The notes beneath the pieces were generated by a model. That model was not told the origin of the DNA and made no database searches. It saw only the letters and a program-made list of their open reading frames with translations. From Platynereis dumerilii (Eukaryota > Annelida > Polychaeta > Phyllodocida > Nereididae), in the NCBI GenBank assembly GCA_026936325.1, contig JAPTHN010000007.1, forward strand, positions 20,857,974 through 20,921,973: a stretch of DNA of 64,000 bases, read 5' to 3'. A program made the position numbers and the translations under genes. Shown piece by piece: positions 25,955 to 39,528 of this stretch (positions within the stretch are counted from its first letter, which is position 1; each line of letters opens with the position of its first letter).

Positions 25955-26115
25955 AAATAAAACTTAATGGGAGTGTGGTTCACAGCAATGAACCTCACTC
26001 GTGTCAGGTCTGCTGCAGAATAAACACTCACCCTTCAGACTCATGTTGTATTCTTCCGCGACCTGACATTCATGAGGTTCATTGCTGTGAACCACTTTCC
26101 CATTAAGTTTTATTA
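25955..26115. mobile_element. Foldback MITE (~160 bp)
   Basis: The left arm, containing ACTTAATGGGAGTGTGGTTC and ACAGCAATGAACCTCA, pairs with the right arm GGTTCATTGCTGTGAACCAC ... CCCATTAAGTTTTAT. Stems are ~55 bp, with a loop of about 50 bp between GTGTCAGGTC and GACCTGACA. Confidence 0.85.
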
Positions 26116-26269
26116 TAGAAGAGAATGGGTACCATAGGGCTCATGTAAAACCTTTTAAAACAGGTTAAAGTTGATGCCCAAAACTTTGCAAATACTTTTT
26201 TTTTTTTGCTACATTGATGACCTGCATGACTATTTCTGCAGGTTTTTTTTCTCTACAATTGTGTGTTAA

Positions 26270-27103
26270 GGTGGCTCGCTACTCATGCAAAGTGGTAGTA
26301 AGCGCACATTCACGCGCAGCCAGGCAGGCCCTATCTATCGTGACGTCACCACTGTGCTGACACTGCATCAACATCTTTTTTTCAATTCTGATAATTCCAT
26401 GCGTCCGCTGCTTCGTTTGCAATTTGCGCCACTTCTATTGGGGATAGAGACTTCTCGTTTGGAGCATTAGATGCGCTATGAAGAGGTAAAAACCCAACCG
26501 GAGTTTCAACGTGATACTCAGAATAGAAAATTTTTACAGGCAATTTTCGGCAAACAGGTCTAATTTCTCAAAAATGACTCTGTAGCACAAATAAACGTTT
26601 ATATCAATTTCCAGGCCCATAGGGCCGTATGTCTGTATCATTACATTGTTCCTTACTTCATTTGGAAGCAAATAACAAAGAAATAAAAAATCCTATCTTG
26701 TCATTTTTTTTAGCGCTATGGTTCATAAAAAATTTTTTTTTTTCAAAATCATAACTTTTGATCCGAACCCCCAGAAAAGTTCTTTAAACTAAATATATCT
26801 TTCTGGAATTTTACTCAGCTTTTCCATAAAACTGTCCTCTTTAATTGCATGCTTCATTCAATGAAATAGGATGAATGGCCACTGAAGGGCAGGGAAAACT
26901 TCACAGTAAAAAATTGAAGAAAAAAATTGAGTTGTTCAGGTTTGCATGGACTGACTTTCTTTTGCATAACCGCAAATATTTTGGAAGAAAGGCTGGTAGC
27001 GACCACTTTCGTTTATATATCCTTGCTATAAACTATATTTCGGACCATTTTAAAGTATTTTTAAGAATTCCTATCTTGGAAAGTTCACGAGTATCGAGCC
27101 ACC
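26270..27103. mobile_element. TTAA-flanked non-autonomous element (834 bp)
   Basis: TTAA lies at 26266-26269 and 27104-27107. Ends are GGTGGCTCGCTACTCATG and, on the other strand, GGTGGCTCGATACTCGTG. TTAA duplications are used by piggyBac and Kolobok families; I cannot choose between them. Small internal frames have no recognisable domain. Confidence 0.85.
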
Positions 27104-27107
27104 TTAA

Positions 27108-27539
27108 TATTCCCTTTGAAAAACAAAAGCACTGAAGCATATCTATCCATGTCGTGTTATTTAGTCTTGCTTCAAGGAGATACACACAGAGCAAGTAGTC
27201 AGGCATTTTGTCTCCAAATCGTTTCTCCATGATAGCTAAGCTCCCAAAGAACACAATCATTAATATTTTTGTTGTCAATGTTTCGCAGTACAATGTCTTG
27301 GATTACTAAATATATTGCGATTCTGGAGCTCATTTTCTTTCTTTGCGTTGCATCCTTTGGCAAAGACAAAGAAAAAATATTTTATTGTAGTCTCACCCTC
27401 TCACATAAGTCGGTTTATAAAAACAATCATAGAAGACGAAAGGTTCAAAATTGCATTGATGCGATAGTGCTGAAGTTCAAACTTGCATCACTGAAGCCTG
27501 AAGTAAATCCTTACTAAATATTAGTTAAGAATGCCAGGC
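27108..27539. other. No gene recognised
   Basis: Unique-looking DNA between two MITEs; nothing supportable. Confidence 0.5.
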
Positions 27540-27909
27540 GTTACAGCCAAAAACTTTGATATAGAATTAGAGTGGACTGTGGCACTGTGAAAATGGCACT
27601 TCGTGTGTCATCATGCTGATGATTTGTCATGATCAAACCAAATACTTTCAATGTTAATTTGATTGAAGGAGACTAATCCCACTTGTTGGTGACAGCCAAA
27701 TGAAAGGATTATGCATCTGATTTTCACTCTAAAATCCGTTATGAGAAGTCAAACGGCTTTCTCGTGATCATGACTAATCAAACAGCCTCTATGTTTCCCA
27801 TGTTGAACGTGGAGAAGATGACGCTTCATCGGCTATCATGAGTCACGAAGTGCCATTTTCACAGTGCCACAGTCCACTCTAATTCTATATCAATGTGTTT
27901 GGCTGCAAC
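27540..27909 (+). mobile_element. MITE with ~60-bp inverted ends, copy 1 (~370 bp)
   Basis: Left end GTTACAGCC, then TTTGATATAGAATTAGAGTG and GACTGTGGCACTGTGAAAAT; the right end is its complement, ...TCTATATCAATGTGTTTGGC followed by TGCAAC. The element is present inverted at 28851-29182. No coding capacity and no clear target duplication. Confidence 0.85.
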
Positions 27910-28850
27910 ATGAAAATATAGCGGAAATTGTGACAACTCCCCTCCCAACATAAATGTTGTCCTATGCTTCGAAGCAAGTACCAATGAGTGGATTCCAACC
28001 AGTAAATTTATATTTTTAAATGAAGCAAAGAGTATTGACAAGCATTGGAGACAAGGCGATTGTAGAATCAGCTGTTATTATGTGGCCCTAGAAACTAAGG
28101 CCTAATTTAGGGAGGAGTTTACCCCTCTGGATGCACACTATACATGCCCTCTGAGTCCTCCCCTGAGTCACATCGACGGGAAAAACACCTGCAAACATGA
28201 ATCTTCCGAGGTTAATGGTAAGCAATCAGTTAAGATGTAATGTAAAACATTGGACCCAGATAAAGCGAACAGCTATGCATGTAGTCAGCAGGCCATTTTT
28301 ACATTGTTTTTAGCATTGTTTAATGCCAGCATCATAGAGGAGGGAAAATGTGTGTGTGCAATATGTAAGGACTCGAGAAGAGAACAGCATATCAAGGTCA
28401 TTAGCCACACTATTTGCTATCAGATGCTGCATAAACTGATATAGCATGGTCAAGGACACACGAGACCGAGATCCATCACAAATTAGTGTGCTCTTGGCTG
28501 TGCTGCATATGAGATAATGTCCATGATAATAACAGTTGTGACAAAGATATCAATATTTGGCAGGCTGGTCCAATTTTTGTACATAATGTAACATCTTGAA
28601 ATTGAGTATAAATTATTTACGCTTACTTTATTAAAGATACTTCTTTTTTTACATGCAGTAAAATATAAATTTTCCAATAACATCAGTAATACCCGATATG
28701 ACTTTCATTGAAGCCTGACAAATAGATGCGGATGTTGGCGATAAATTGGCTTACCTAAAATTAAGTCGTAATGAATGGAGTAGTTAGGTAAGCAATGTGC
28801 TGAGCGTTATGCTTGCTGTTGTGGATAGTTTAGTTAATCTATGTACTTCT
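27910..28850. other. No gene recognised
   Basis: About 0.94 kb of unique-looking DNA bracketed by two inverted copies of the same MITE. Confidence 0.5.
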
Positions 28851-29182
28851 TCACAGCCCTTTGATATAGAATTAGAGTGGACTGTGCCACTGTGACAATG
28901 GCACTTCGTGACTCATGATAGGCGATGAAGGCTGTTTGATTAGTCATGATCAAGAGAAAGCCATTTGACTACTCATAATGGATTTTAGAGTGAAAGACAG
29001 ATACACAATCCTTTCGTTTGGCTGTCACCAACAAATGGGATAAGTCTCCTTCAATCAAATTAACATTGAAAGTATTGCATGGGTTTGATCATGACAAATC
29101 ATCAGCATGATGACACACGAAGTGCCATTTTCACAGTGTCACAGTCCGCTATAATTCTATATCAAAGTGTTTGGCTGTAACC
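28851..29182 (-). mobile_element. Same MITE, copy 2, inverted
   Basis: The interior (ATGATCAAGAGAAAGCCATT, then CAATCAAATTAACATTGAAA) is the reverse complement of copy 1's interior, and the ends match both ends of copy 1. Copy 1 carries a ~40-bp extra interior segment. Confidence 0.85.
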
Positions 29183-30298
29183 AAATGTAGCAAAATAAGC
29201 ACCAATTTGTGTACACACAGTATGTTCACTGAACAAGGCAGATGGGTTTATCTAACATGAAGGATGTTGCACGATTGAAGCAAACTGCTGCGATAAGAAA
29301 GATTGGAGATCTCTATGTGCCGAAGCCAGTGTAGGTGATGCTAATGTACAGAAGACCAATCCCCACAGATCAGTGGCCATTGGTTTGTGGTAATGTCTGA
29401 TCCAAAGTGGCCCTTCGCTCAATACTTGTATTTGAAACCAGTTAGTTCTGCTAGTCTGGGCTGAGCAATTGCCTCCCCCACACTCCTATAACTTTGAACG
29501 CCTTTTAAATTGCAAAGAGTGCACGCTTTACAGAGCACAGAATCATCAGTTTTATTAGTTCTCTCTTTGTGAGGCTATACATCCACTATTAAGTCGATGG
29601 CCATAGTAATACATATTTTAGGAACTGCTTACTAATGTGGTGATGATTGACAGAGATTCTGACGGTGGCGGAAGACTTTCAGAAAATAATGTTTTGTGAC
29701 ATATTGCAACCATACAAAATGTACCCGGCATCACAAATTTCAGCTACCACTGACGCAAATCAAAGACTTTCTGTCATATTCAGTGGTACATGCACATATT
29801 GCACGGTTCTTTGACGGGCCGCTGCAGTTATAAATATCACGTCTTTCTACATTTACAAGAAATGCCTTTACAGAACTTCGATTGAAGTAAAAATCTTTCC
29901 CATTTCTCTCTGCAGTTCTTAGTTCTATAGCTCATCTCCTCAAAGCTTATTTTTGTAAGCTGAGCTTCTCAATGCTTCTCGGTATTTGCCAAGAAGAGAT
30001 GTGTGCAGTTTTCTTCTGTTTTCAACTGCAGCAGGGAGATTGGGAGAATGTTTGCAGAAGTTTGTTTTTGAGACTTCTGAAATTGGCTCAAAATACACAA
30101 AAGTAAGTCAATACCATCACTTTGGAATAGTTGTTAATTTGCAATTTAAGTACGACATATCATCATTGTGTACTTACATTTAAATTGCTAATATTAAGAC
30201 TCTTAAGTTTGTGAACTTCTGTTGACTTTTGCAAAACTGTTAGCTATGTAAACAGAAACTACCATTTCGAGAGTGATGCAACGCCAATAGGGGCAATC
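29183..30298. other. No gene recognised
   Basis: Unique-looking DNA; nothing supportable. Confidence 0.5.
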
Positions 30299-30581
30299 AT
30301 TAGATATTCGAGAGGGAGGGGGGTTGAAGTTTTCCTTGATTGGAAATTATTTAGTTTGTGGTAATAGCTACAGTAATTATTTATTTTCAGCTTACAATTT
30401 CCTCAAATTTTTGTTTCTAAATAACGCTACACCATGATAATGTAAGAAATTCTCAAACCAGGAATTTTTGTTTTCAAAACTTCCCGGAACGGGATTATAT
30501 ATCTCACTGAAACTTGGCAAAAAATTATCAATTAAATAATTGTGAGACACGCCCCCCCCCCCGCCTCTCGACATCTGATGG
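30299..30581. mobile_element. Probable short MITE (~283 bp)
   Basis: The left flank ATTAGATATTCGAGAGGGAG and the right flank, on the opposite strand ATCAGATGTCGAGAGGCGGG, form an imperfect inverted repeat with G runs at both ends. Target duplication is not clear. Confidence 0.5.
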
Positions 30582-32279
30582 TGGTCTATTTTGAGATGTC
30601 CATTGACTAGTTGTATTGCTGCTCTTATTTGTCCATAATGAATGCGACTTTGTGTTTTCTTCCATTTTGATTGTTATATTAAGAATTTCTTTCACTTACT
30701 GTGATAGACATTCACATCTTTTAGGTATGATTAAGGTATACCGATGTATGTCATGTAAGCCATTTTATACGACATTTATGTGATGTTAATGTTATGTTGT
30801 TGTTTTGATCATATTTACGTAATGACGCATGTATTAACATGTAGCTATGATATACATGTATAAATTGCATATATATCTATAATTAGCTCTCCCAATATTT
30901 GGCTACATACTGTTATGTCTCATTGTAATTTGGCAAACTTGCCATGTGTACTACTTACTAGTAAAAATTCAGGTGCTTCACATTCTGTTTTGAAAGTGTA
31001 ACGTTTCGCAATACACACCTTCTCTCAATAATTATGGATTTTACAGAAGTGTATAGCATCTCAACGACATGACATGATATTATTGATGTTGGTTTCCTCA
31101 ACTGGTGAGAAAATGTTTGTTTTCTTTGGTCAACACTATTCCCTAGGCCAGTTGGAAGCATAGTATTACTGTCAGCGTGAGTTTTCTTGGTGTAGGAGAA
31201 TCCTTCGCTTAGTTGTACTTAGCTTGCTGGATATTTATGCAGATGTAATTTTTAAAAGTGCAACAACTACACTGTACATCATAAAATATAATTCAACATG
31301 CATGCGTATACTCTAAAATTTTACATTTCGTTTAGTATACCTTTAAATCATAATTATGTCATAAGAACAAGGAGCAATAGTTTCAAAAGTTTTGGGTTGA
31401 TTGCAATAACATATGAAATATGCATGTACATGCTCATAAAAATATATATCCCAAGGATACTACCCACCTCATGTGGCAATTGTATGTCAGTGAAATGATG
31501 GATGATGACCAGCGACAACAGAAAGCAGACCAAAATATCTTATTCGTGCTATCATTCGACTATAATTCAGTCTGCATCCTGCTATTGCCTGTTTGACATC
31601 TGCACTGACCAGACCAGTCACCAACTGAAATGGTCCAGCTGCTCAGCGACATGTTCCACCAGCATGTGTTGGTGTCTCATCAATAATTCATGCTCTAATC
31701 TTTTCATGTTTGAAACTTATTCTTCTCTTCCAGTAAGCTCACCATTCTCGATTTATTCCAACTATTATCCACCCACCACTTTCAAAGATACAATTGAATT
31801 AAATAAATCTGTTTCAACACTACTAAAGGCATTTATATATTTCAATCAAACATCTATGTCCTACATTCCCATAACTATGTGATATTTCCATTTAGAACCA
31901 TATGAGGTAAAGCTATATTGTATTCTCCACTGTACCTATTATGTTAAAGGTCTGTTTAAACTCTACCCTATCTTGATATATATGATATGACTTCTTAATT
32001 TAAATTATTGCAATATAGGTCATAGAATTTACATATATATCATGATGCATACAATTTGCTTAATTTTATCAAAATATAATATTCCGCTTTCAAAATCCAA
32101 TTTTCAATATTTCAATGTATTATTAGAAAATAATCTTTATAACCTGTCCATGCAAATTGTGATTGAGCCTTGTTTTGTGATGAGTATCCAACAAAGCTAT
32201 ATTTGAGTTTTTCGGAAGACATTTTGCCATTATATGGGCAACAAAATCTTAGGTGTACAAAGAAATCGACCTATCTCTA
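30582..32279. other. No gene recognised
   Basis: AT-rich. The longest non-repetitive open frame in the window (31502-31882, 126 codons) lies here. It is rich in Ser, Cys and Thr with no recognisable domain, conserved start context or splice sites, so I read it as chance. Confidence 0.5.
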
Positions 32280-32281
32280 TA

Positions 32282-33179
32282 GAGTAGGTCGGGGCATGCG
32301 GCCCCCCTTAACTTCGAGTGCGATTTGACCTACTTTTTATGGGCAATTATTTGAATGCTTATGCTGTCTGGAAGGGACCACTTGACTCTACTAATAACTA
32401 GTGAAACAAATGTCTACCAATTTTAATAAAGGAGTTACGGCCATTTTTGTAAAAAAAATTAAATGGCCTTCTTACTCCACCCATCGGGCAAGAAGCCCCC
32501 CTATTATAATCCTATGGTAATATTTTTTGAGAGCGCATTCAGCCTAAATGTTATTTCTTAGGGTTCTTCTATCATTTTTAAGGCATTCTATTCACTTTTT
32601 CTGAATTTCTGAATTTTTCCGTTCATACTTTTATTTTTTAATATTTTTTGCCCTGTTTCAATTTCGAACCAAATTTTTTCTATTTTAATTAGCTATTCTA
32701 TCAAGAATTTAGGTAAAGTACACATTATTTAATGGTTCCTGAAGCAGCTTCGACCCCCCAGTGAAGGGGGCCTCATGCCCCATATCATGTGGGGCCTCTC
32801 GCCCCAAACCCACATATTTTAATTTGACCTCTATATTTTGAACTAAAATGCAAATAACATGATCCAAATCATATTTATGTGATGCTCATAAAGCAAAGCA
32901 ATTCAGATATCCATTATACTTTGAAAAATTTCCAGAGTTATTTCTGACAGCCCCTTTCAAAGAATTAGTCAAAGTTACAAAAACCAAGCACATTTTTTTG
33001 TTTCTTTAATTTCTTCTATGGTTTGGTGCTGTTTGCCCTGAAAAATTGTGATGTCACCTAAAACGCCTCTAGCTTCAATCCTATCAATAGATAAAAACAC
33101 CAAAAATGTAAGTTCGGATATAAGCCTGGGGGGGGGGGGGGCCTCTCACCTAACCCGGGCTTCTTGCCCCGACCTACTC
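32282..33179 (-). mobile_element. TA-type element of the GGGCAAGAAG family, copy 2 (898 bp)
   Basis: Ends are GAGTAGGTCGGGGCA on both strands, with TA at 32280-32281 and 33180-33181. Inverted relative to 24511-25405. Repeated phrases are CGGGCAAGAAGCCCCC near the left and CGGGCTTCTTGCCCCG at the right end. Internal text (ACCAATTTTAATAAAGGAGT, ATTTGACCTCTATATTTTGA) matches copy 1. Confidence 0.9.
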
Positions 33180-33181
33180 TA

Positions 33182-34911
33182 TGTTTTTTTCTGTCTATGT
33201 GTGCAAGTATGAAATGCTAAAGAGGTGAAGTATAAGAAGAATTATTATTATTATCGCATCGAGAAAAGTACATAAAGCTTCCAGAAGGGCTTGCATATGC
33301 CCCTCCCCCCCCGCTGTGGCCAGCTAACAAACAAGCACTGGGCAATCATAAAAGGATAACTATAGAAAAACAGGAGCCATTTGTTAGGTCTGTGTAAGGG
33401 GGCAGTTGAAAAGGTTATGACAAACCAAATACAAAGAAAGAGTAAAAGTCTTGTCTGGTGTTCTGTCTGAGCCTTTGTCTTGTGTTCTGTCTGAGCCTAT
33501 TTTCCCTACACTTTTTGCCCTTAAGATACCTTGCAGCCTTTCTGTGCCTCCTGTTTGTTTTGTCCCTTGTAGCCTATACGCGATATAAATGATGGCATCT
33601 CATTTTCATCATTCTTTTCAGCGAAGAAAACACCATAGATCTCCAGATAGATGATACTTTAACATGGTGATACATACAACAATGTATGAGTTCTTTGTAA
33701 CTGATGATGTCGCCTTGAAATATTAAAAATGCGGATGTCTTTGAAGTTCTTGTATCTCAATCTGCTAGGTTGTTGTGGCGTCATAATCATTTTATGGGAA
33801 AATATTCGGTGTCTGTTAGATTGATAATATGCCGCTAAAACAATAATAACAGATTCACACTTGAAACAACCGATTACGTCCTCAATGGTTATTGTACTGT
33901 ATACAATTTATAACACCAATTTGCTTAAGCAACCATACATATGCGCTTTCCTTCCAGACGAGTAGTATTTTTTCATTGCTTTTTGCAATCGGAGTAGAGA
34001 CCTTACCACCTCGAGAAACCTCACCCCCTTGGGAGATTTCTTCATGACTGTGTGTAAAAACAAATGATTGATTGATTATTTATTATTATTAAAGTGACCG
34101 GTACACAAAAACTAACAGAAATGTAACAAAATCGACGCATGGTACCCAGCCTTTCTGGGGGCTTATCTGCCACTATGACTCAGTTATTGTTTAAATATAT
34201 TCACCTGGTGGTTAAATGCAAATAATATTATTATAATCAAATTATTATCAAATAAAGTAGAACTTTACCCACTAAAAACCACTCCAACTCTATGTTTTTC
34301 AGTGTTCTGCATACAATATAATAACACAAATATGATGTATATAACTTCAACTTTAATAATATAAGTCTGACCACACACTGACATTTATAAATATATTATC
34401 TATATATGTGCTTTCAGAGTCCGATTTTTCTTGGCGAAATGTAATTACCATAGGATGGCAGGTGTTTTAGTCAGTCTGGAGTCTTGGGCACATGTGATAT
34501 AGCCCCTGGCTGCTGTAGGAAAGGAACCTGACAGGGCCATTCATGTGGCTATTCATGTGGTCGTGTGATCTCCCTGTTTATGTTCACACTGAGGCAATAG
34601 ACCAAGATCCAGACACTCCTCGTTCTAAAAATAGACACTACAAATTGACAGTCTATGAGATCCAGCTATTTATAGATTTACCTCTATGTTATCCTGGGAA
34701 AGATTTAAAGAAAAAGTGGATCTGTAAGATTAAATAGACTGATTGATTAGTAATCTCACTCAATGTCACTCATTTTGGAATAAGATTCAAATCTATTCGA
34801 GATACCATAGGCACAGGAGTCAGGAGGTGCCTGCAGCCCCCCCCCCCCTTAAAATTTAAAGAAAAAGCACTTTTTCGCAGAGTTTTTGTTATACAGCATT
34901 TCTTTACAATG
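33182..34911. other. No gene recognised
   Basis: Contains short ATT runs (33243-33254 and about 34076-34090), C runs near 33303 and 34838-34852, and a ~20-bp tandem duplication of TGTTCTGTCTGAGCCT at 33458-33500. Confidence 0.5.
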
Positions 34912-34913
34912 TA

Positions 34914-35921
34914 GAGTCAAGTATGGTAAATCCGTCCAGGAGGGCAAATCCGTCCACCCCCTGATACAGGCATACAATTACATTCATTACATTTGTGTGG
35001 ATTTTAAAAGCAGGAGAAACTAGTTTTAAACTTATTTTGCCGTGTTTTTTGTGTTGATAGAATTTTAAATGTTTTTTCTGGTCCTTTTAAAAACACAGGA
35101 CAAAATACAATGAAATCCTGTGACGTCATCACAGCCATTTTGCTCATGGTGGTACTGTTCTTTGTAGGCCTATTTCCATCAACGAAAAAGGTATTGAAGG
35201 TAAAAAAAATTGTTGAATGAGATTTAGAACTTTATTATTCATGTAGGATTTATCAAATAACTTGATTGCAACACCTGAAAAGGGGATACAATAGAAATAA
35301 AAGTGGACGGAATTACCATCAATATTTTAAAACTGTCTTGACTAGGTGATTTTAAATCCGTCCACCCATTTCAAATTAGGTTTAAAAAGTACTTTCATGA
35401 CTTTTAATGTCTACAAATGGTATAACACTGATTAAAGAAACTACATTGAGCAATTGGATCACTTTATTGGGATAAATAAGTTCTACAATTGTAATTTAGG
35501 CAGTCAAGTGAAATTATTGAATGTCAACTTAACCTCTCTTATCTGATTCATCTATTATAAGTGCAATCAGTATCCTATAATTCTGCAATCCACTTAAAAT
35601 CCTTTCTGAAAGTTAATAAATTGTCACACTTGAAAAAATAACAAGATATGATAAGTGTGTGCTGCATAATGCCCTCTGGACGGATTTACCATCCTTGCTA
35701 GACGGATTTACCAGCATCCTGGACGGATTTAGGTGCCCTAACCTTCGATTTTTGTTGTCATGGTTTCAGCAAAAATATTTGAGTGTTTGCCTTTTTCTGA
35801 CTGCCAATGATAGTGCGGAATTTGCCCCTTCCAATGGACTGATTTTTATTTTTGTATCTATTCCAATTTTCCTGGAAATACAGTTATAGCCAAAAGTGGA
35901 CGGATTTACCCTCCTTGACTC
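34914..35921. mobile_element. TA-flanked element of the GGTAAATCCGTCCA family (1,008 bp)
   Basis: Ends are GAGTCAAG, three variable bases, then GGTAAATCCGTCCA on both strands. TA lies at 34912-34913 and 35922-35923. The ending phrase recurs inside at about 34950 and 35355, and as TGGACGGATTTACC at about 35678, 35700 and 35720. The forward frame at 35659-35889 reads across these repeats and is not a gene. Confidence 0.9.
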
Positions 35922-35923
35922 TA

Positions 35924-36589
35924 CTTACTTTTCAGAATATTCTTAGTATACAATTATGTTCTAGCATTGACACATGATACATTGATTGCAACAATAACAT
36001 TGAAGTGTTTGTAATTCTCTGTATATATTTTAATTTTTAAAATGATCTAACAGCTGGATTTTAATTCTTTTTACACACAAGCATCATTATAATTGTGTTC
36101 CATGAGATAGAACAACCAGAATGCTCTTGAAATGTGCTTTGTGACCATGCCTCATGTGGTTCAGGCAGGAATGTGCTGGGATTATTTTACTGTGGCTGTT
36201 GAATGTTTTACATGATAGCTTATGCTGAAGCTCTTTGCCAAGTTCCCATGTCTTTGCTGAGAGCTTTCACCATTTTCCTTCTCAACAACAAATAGAAGTT
36301 TTATGTGATGAGCCTCAACCAACTTCACCGATGTCTGGGTCTTCCTAAATATTTTTCTTATTTCTTTTAAAATGCATCTGCTACCGTTCATCAGATACCG
36401 ATTTGAAATTAATTTATCATGACCAGAAATCTGTATTTTTCTGAAATGAAAATATTTATCATAAGTTTGGTCTACTGCCATATGCTTTGCCACTTTCAAT
36501 TTCACAAACCAGATGCACAGAAATACTCCTGTTTCTTTCAGTTTATCTCAAACTGCTCAACAACTTACACTTTATAATCAACATATTTT
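35924..36589. other. No gene recognised
   Basis: Includes a 107-codon minus-strand frame (36182-36505) with no recognisable family. Homology to copy 2 of the downstream duplication begins only near 36590. Confidence 0.5.
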
Positions 36590-37227
36590 TCTTATTGAAA
36601 GACAACGGTTTAAAAAAAAGGACTGTTTTATGTCACATATTCTCTCTAATTAATGATAGCGGGAGCAAGGATAAGAAAATATTTAAAATATATATTCTTC
36701 TCTCATGTTCAAAATACAAGCATTATATGGTGTATTGTATTTTCTTCCCGTATACATTTTATGTGCAGTGGCCTTCGCGCAAACATCAACACAAATTATT
36801 GTGAGTAATGGCAAAAGCAAACTTTTTCCCTTGTTTACTTTCCTTGCTGAATGGCATCCCCTGCATACCAACCAGGGACGTAATATGTCTTGCTAGAACC
36901 TGCATTTTAACCACATATATTAAAGAAAGAAAATAAAGCCAAAGGCTCTTTTAAAGAATCCCAAAGCTGTGAAAACAGAGTAAGCTGGAATTAGGCGATA
37001 GATTTCACAGCCAATGAAGATTATTCAGCTGAGGCTTAAACCAGATTAACTGGCTAATAGACTAAAAGCACAGCATTGTTCACCCTACGTTATATTACAG
37101 GAATATCATGTTTTAGGCCGATATAGCAATTAAAGAAATCGTCCCATAAAATTTAATGGCGGTTCTGTTTAAAAAAAATTGGACTAAGATTGAGAACAAA
37201 TACCATTTTTGAATCCTAACATATCAG

Positions 37228-37238
37228 CATTTGCACAA
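37228..37238. other. Empty target site paralogous to the foldback insertion
   Basis: Copy 1 reads CATTTGCACAA followed by GGTG, where copy 2 has TATTTGCATGA on both sides of the 16.3-kb foldback. The flanks AAATACCATTTT (left) and CTTTGTTCTCAA (right) match on both sides. Confidence 0.85.
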
Positions 37239-37981
37239 GGTGTTTTTCTTTGTTCTCAAACGTTCAGCAAGTACAAGGTTGTTGATTTTATATAACTGGA
37301 CTTTATAGGGGGCAAGTGAAAGTTATCCAATCTCGATTGAGTTTATTACTATGGACCTGCCCTGAATGACTGTTGAAAGACTTCATCGAGATAAAAATTT
37401 CAGTAGAAAGTTGAAATAGTTACAAAACCATCAATTGGTTTTGCAATCCATACATGAGGTATTTACAAGTTATGAAAATTACGGTATAAAAATAACAATG
37501 CCTTTGCAGGATTCTTTTATCTTACTTTTCAAAAATTGGTAAAAGTTTCAGAAAAAATAAACATTCAAGTTAGAATTCATTCGCTTTGAAAGTTTGGAGA
37601 GAGTGCTGGAGGCGGTTTTTATTCATTTCATTTGTAGATACATATTGTAGTTCAACGCTTGTAAAAAGACCTGACAATAATTGAAAAGGAGAGGATGGAC
37701 GGAACTCTAGTGTAAAGCAAAGATCCAATCTCCTCCCCGTCCAACTGTCTTCAATCTAAGAGTATTTCACTAAGTTGTACCCAGGAGTTGAAGAATAAGG
37801 GACTAAAGGCTTCAACGCTTCCAAACACATGCCAATGTCCTTTCCGTTCAGTGAACCTTATTTCAATTCAGTAATGGAGTTTCTCTCAAAATAAAAATGT
37901 TATTACATCATATTGTATATTAAATTATCCAAGGTGTGAAAATGAGTGTGATGAACTTTGTAACACCTATTCAAACAATTA

Positions 37982-38363
37982 CAGTTTGTCACGTCAAGCA
38001 TTGAGACAGAAATTTAGCATTGTTTGAACAGTCCATAAAAATCACCACAATGAGATAGTAAGTTCTGTAAATTGTAATTTGACTAGAACTAAGTCTGAGG
38101 TGGCACTGCAGTGCACTTTTGTGATGTCACAGCCCATTGTGTGTCAGATTGGCAGCATTACAAATGTCAAAATTTTTGCGAAATTGGATTGCAATATCGA
38201 CGAATTTACAATATCGGACAAAAACGGCACAAAAACGTCGTGAAAATTGGATATTCATATTACAACAGAGCTAAGCTACACATAGGTATGTGAATTTCTT
38301 CTGTAGGACTTCTGGTTGCTGAGATATCTGAAACGTCTGTCCTCTGCTTGACGTGACAAACTA
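37982..38363. mobile_element. Tc1/mariner-like MITE (382 bp), copy 1 only
   Basis: Ends are CAGTTTGTCACGTCAAGCA and, inverted, TAGTTTGTCACGTCAAGCA, with TA at 37980-37981 and 38364-38365. CAGT ends plus TA fit Tc1/mariner. Copy 2 (about 60872-60905) lacks the element, so it inserted after the segmental duplication or was lost there. Confidence 0.85.
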
Positions 38364-38486
38364 TACATATTAGTTCTGTGTCATGTTGAGAAACCACCTA
38401 TAAAATCACTACTGGTGGGGTAAATAGATATACAGGTATCGAAGATGGTTACTCACTGATATCGAGATAAATAAAGAGATAAACAA

Positions 38487-38507
38487 ATAGATAGATAGAT
38501 AGATAGG

Positions 38508-38598
<91 letters not shown>
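38487..38598. repeat. (GATA)n microsatellite, copy 1
   Basis: About 27 GATA units; the equivalent array in copy 2 is at 61121-61190. Confidence 0.97.
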
Positions 38599-39528
38599 CT
38601 CTTTAACTCATTCTCTGTGTTTCCTCTATTCACTCAGCTTGGTATATAATCCATTGCACACTATTAAATCAAAGCTTCAAATGAGATTGTGATGTGATTG
38701 CCGCAGCCATAATGATATTGAAACAAGTGGATATTTGTGAGTGATATGCATAAGGGAACTATGCAAGAGATTTTGAGGAGGCTCCTTAGGTTTGCATGAC
38801 TGCTTTGCTCACATATCACCATCGGCTAATTCTGTCAGTTGTTAATAACAGCGTGCACTCTTGTCTCCCCGTCATTTACAAATTGCAAAGTAAGCAGAAT
38901 AAAACAAAAATCAAGCAATGATGCACACCAACAGCAATGAAAAAGAAAGGGGTCAATGGTTCAACTCCCAATGCAATTTTTATGGGTGCTCTCTGTCTGC
39001 AAGGTAATTGCTGTTGCTTTTTTCCAGCCTTAACAAAGCGCTATGCTGTCACGTGTGCGATGTGCAATTCAGTGAGCTTCAGCGAGCGGTTAACACAAAC
39101 TGAGTGTAAAGAACTCATAAAACGTTTGTCTGGAAGAAACAAGGGCTATTTGTGAATTTCCTCAGACTATGTGATTGCCAATTTTTAAACTCCATATTGA
39201 AGAGAAACTTTACAAATATTGGGAATTTTCACATTTGTTTGAGAAACAATGGAAACAATGGAAAAATTTGTCTGTATATATAGAAAACTTGGGAAATTAG
39301 GAAACATATTTTATATAAATAGTAATACTGTATTGTTTATGTTATAAACTTATTTAGCCGCCTGGTGATGTTTATTTAGTGTGATTTAAAGTGGTAGATA
39401 AAACCGTGAGGGGTTGGGTACCACCTATATTTTCGTGTGATTATGTCTGTATATGTTAATTGTACCTGCAACTATAAAATAAAAGTCGATCAATTATGAA
39501 ATCAGTCAATTATAGAATAAAGTATTTA

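Noticed and set aside
31502-31882. 126-codon open frame
   Set aside because: No recognisable domain, low-complexity Ser/Cys/Thr composition, and no splice or start context; expected by chance in 64 kb.
36182-36505. 107-codon minus-strand frame just outside the duplication
   Set aside because: No recognised family and no counterpart in copy 2, so no test of conservation is available.
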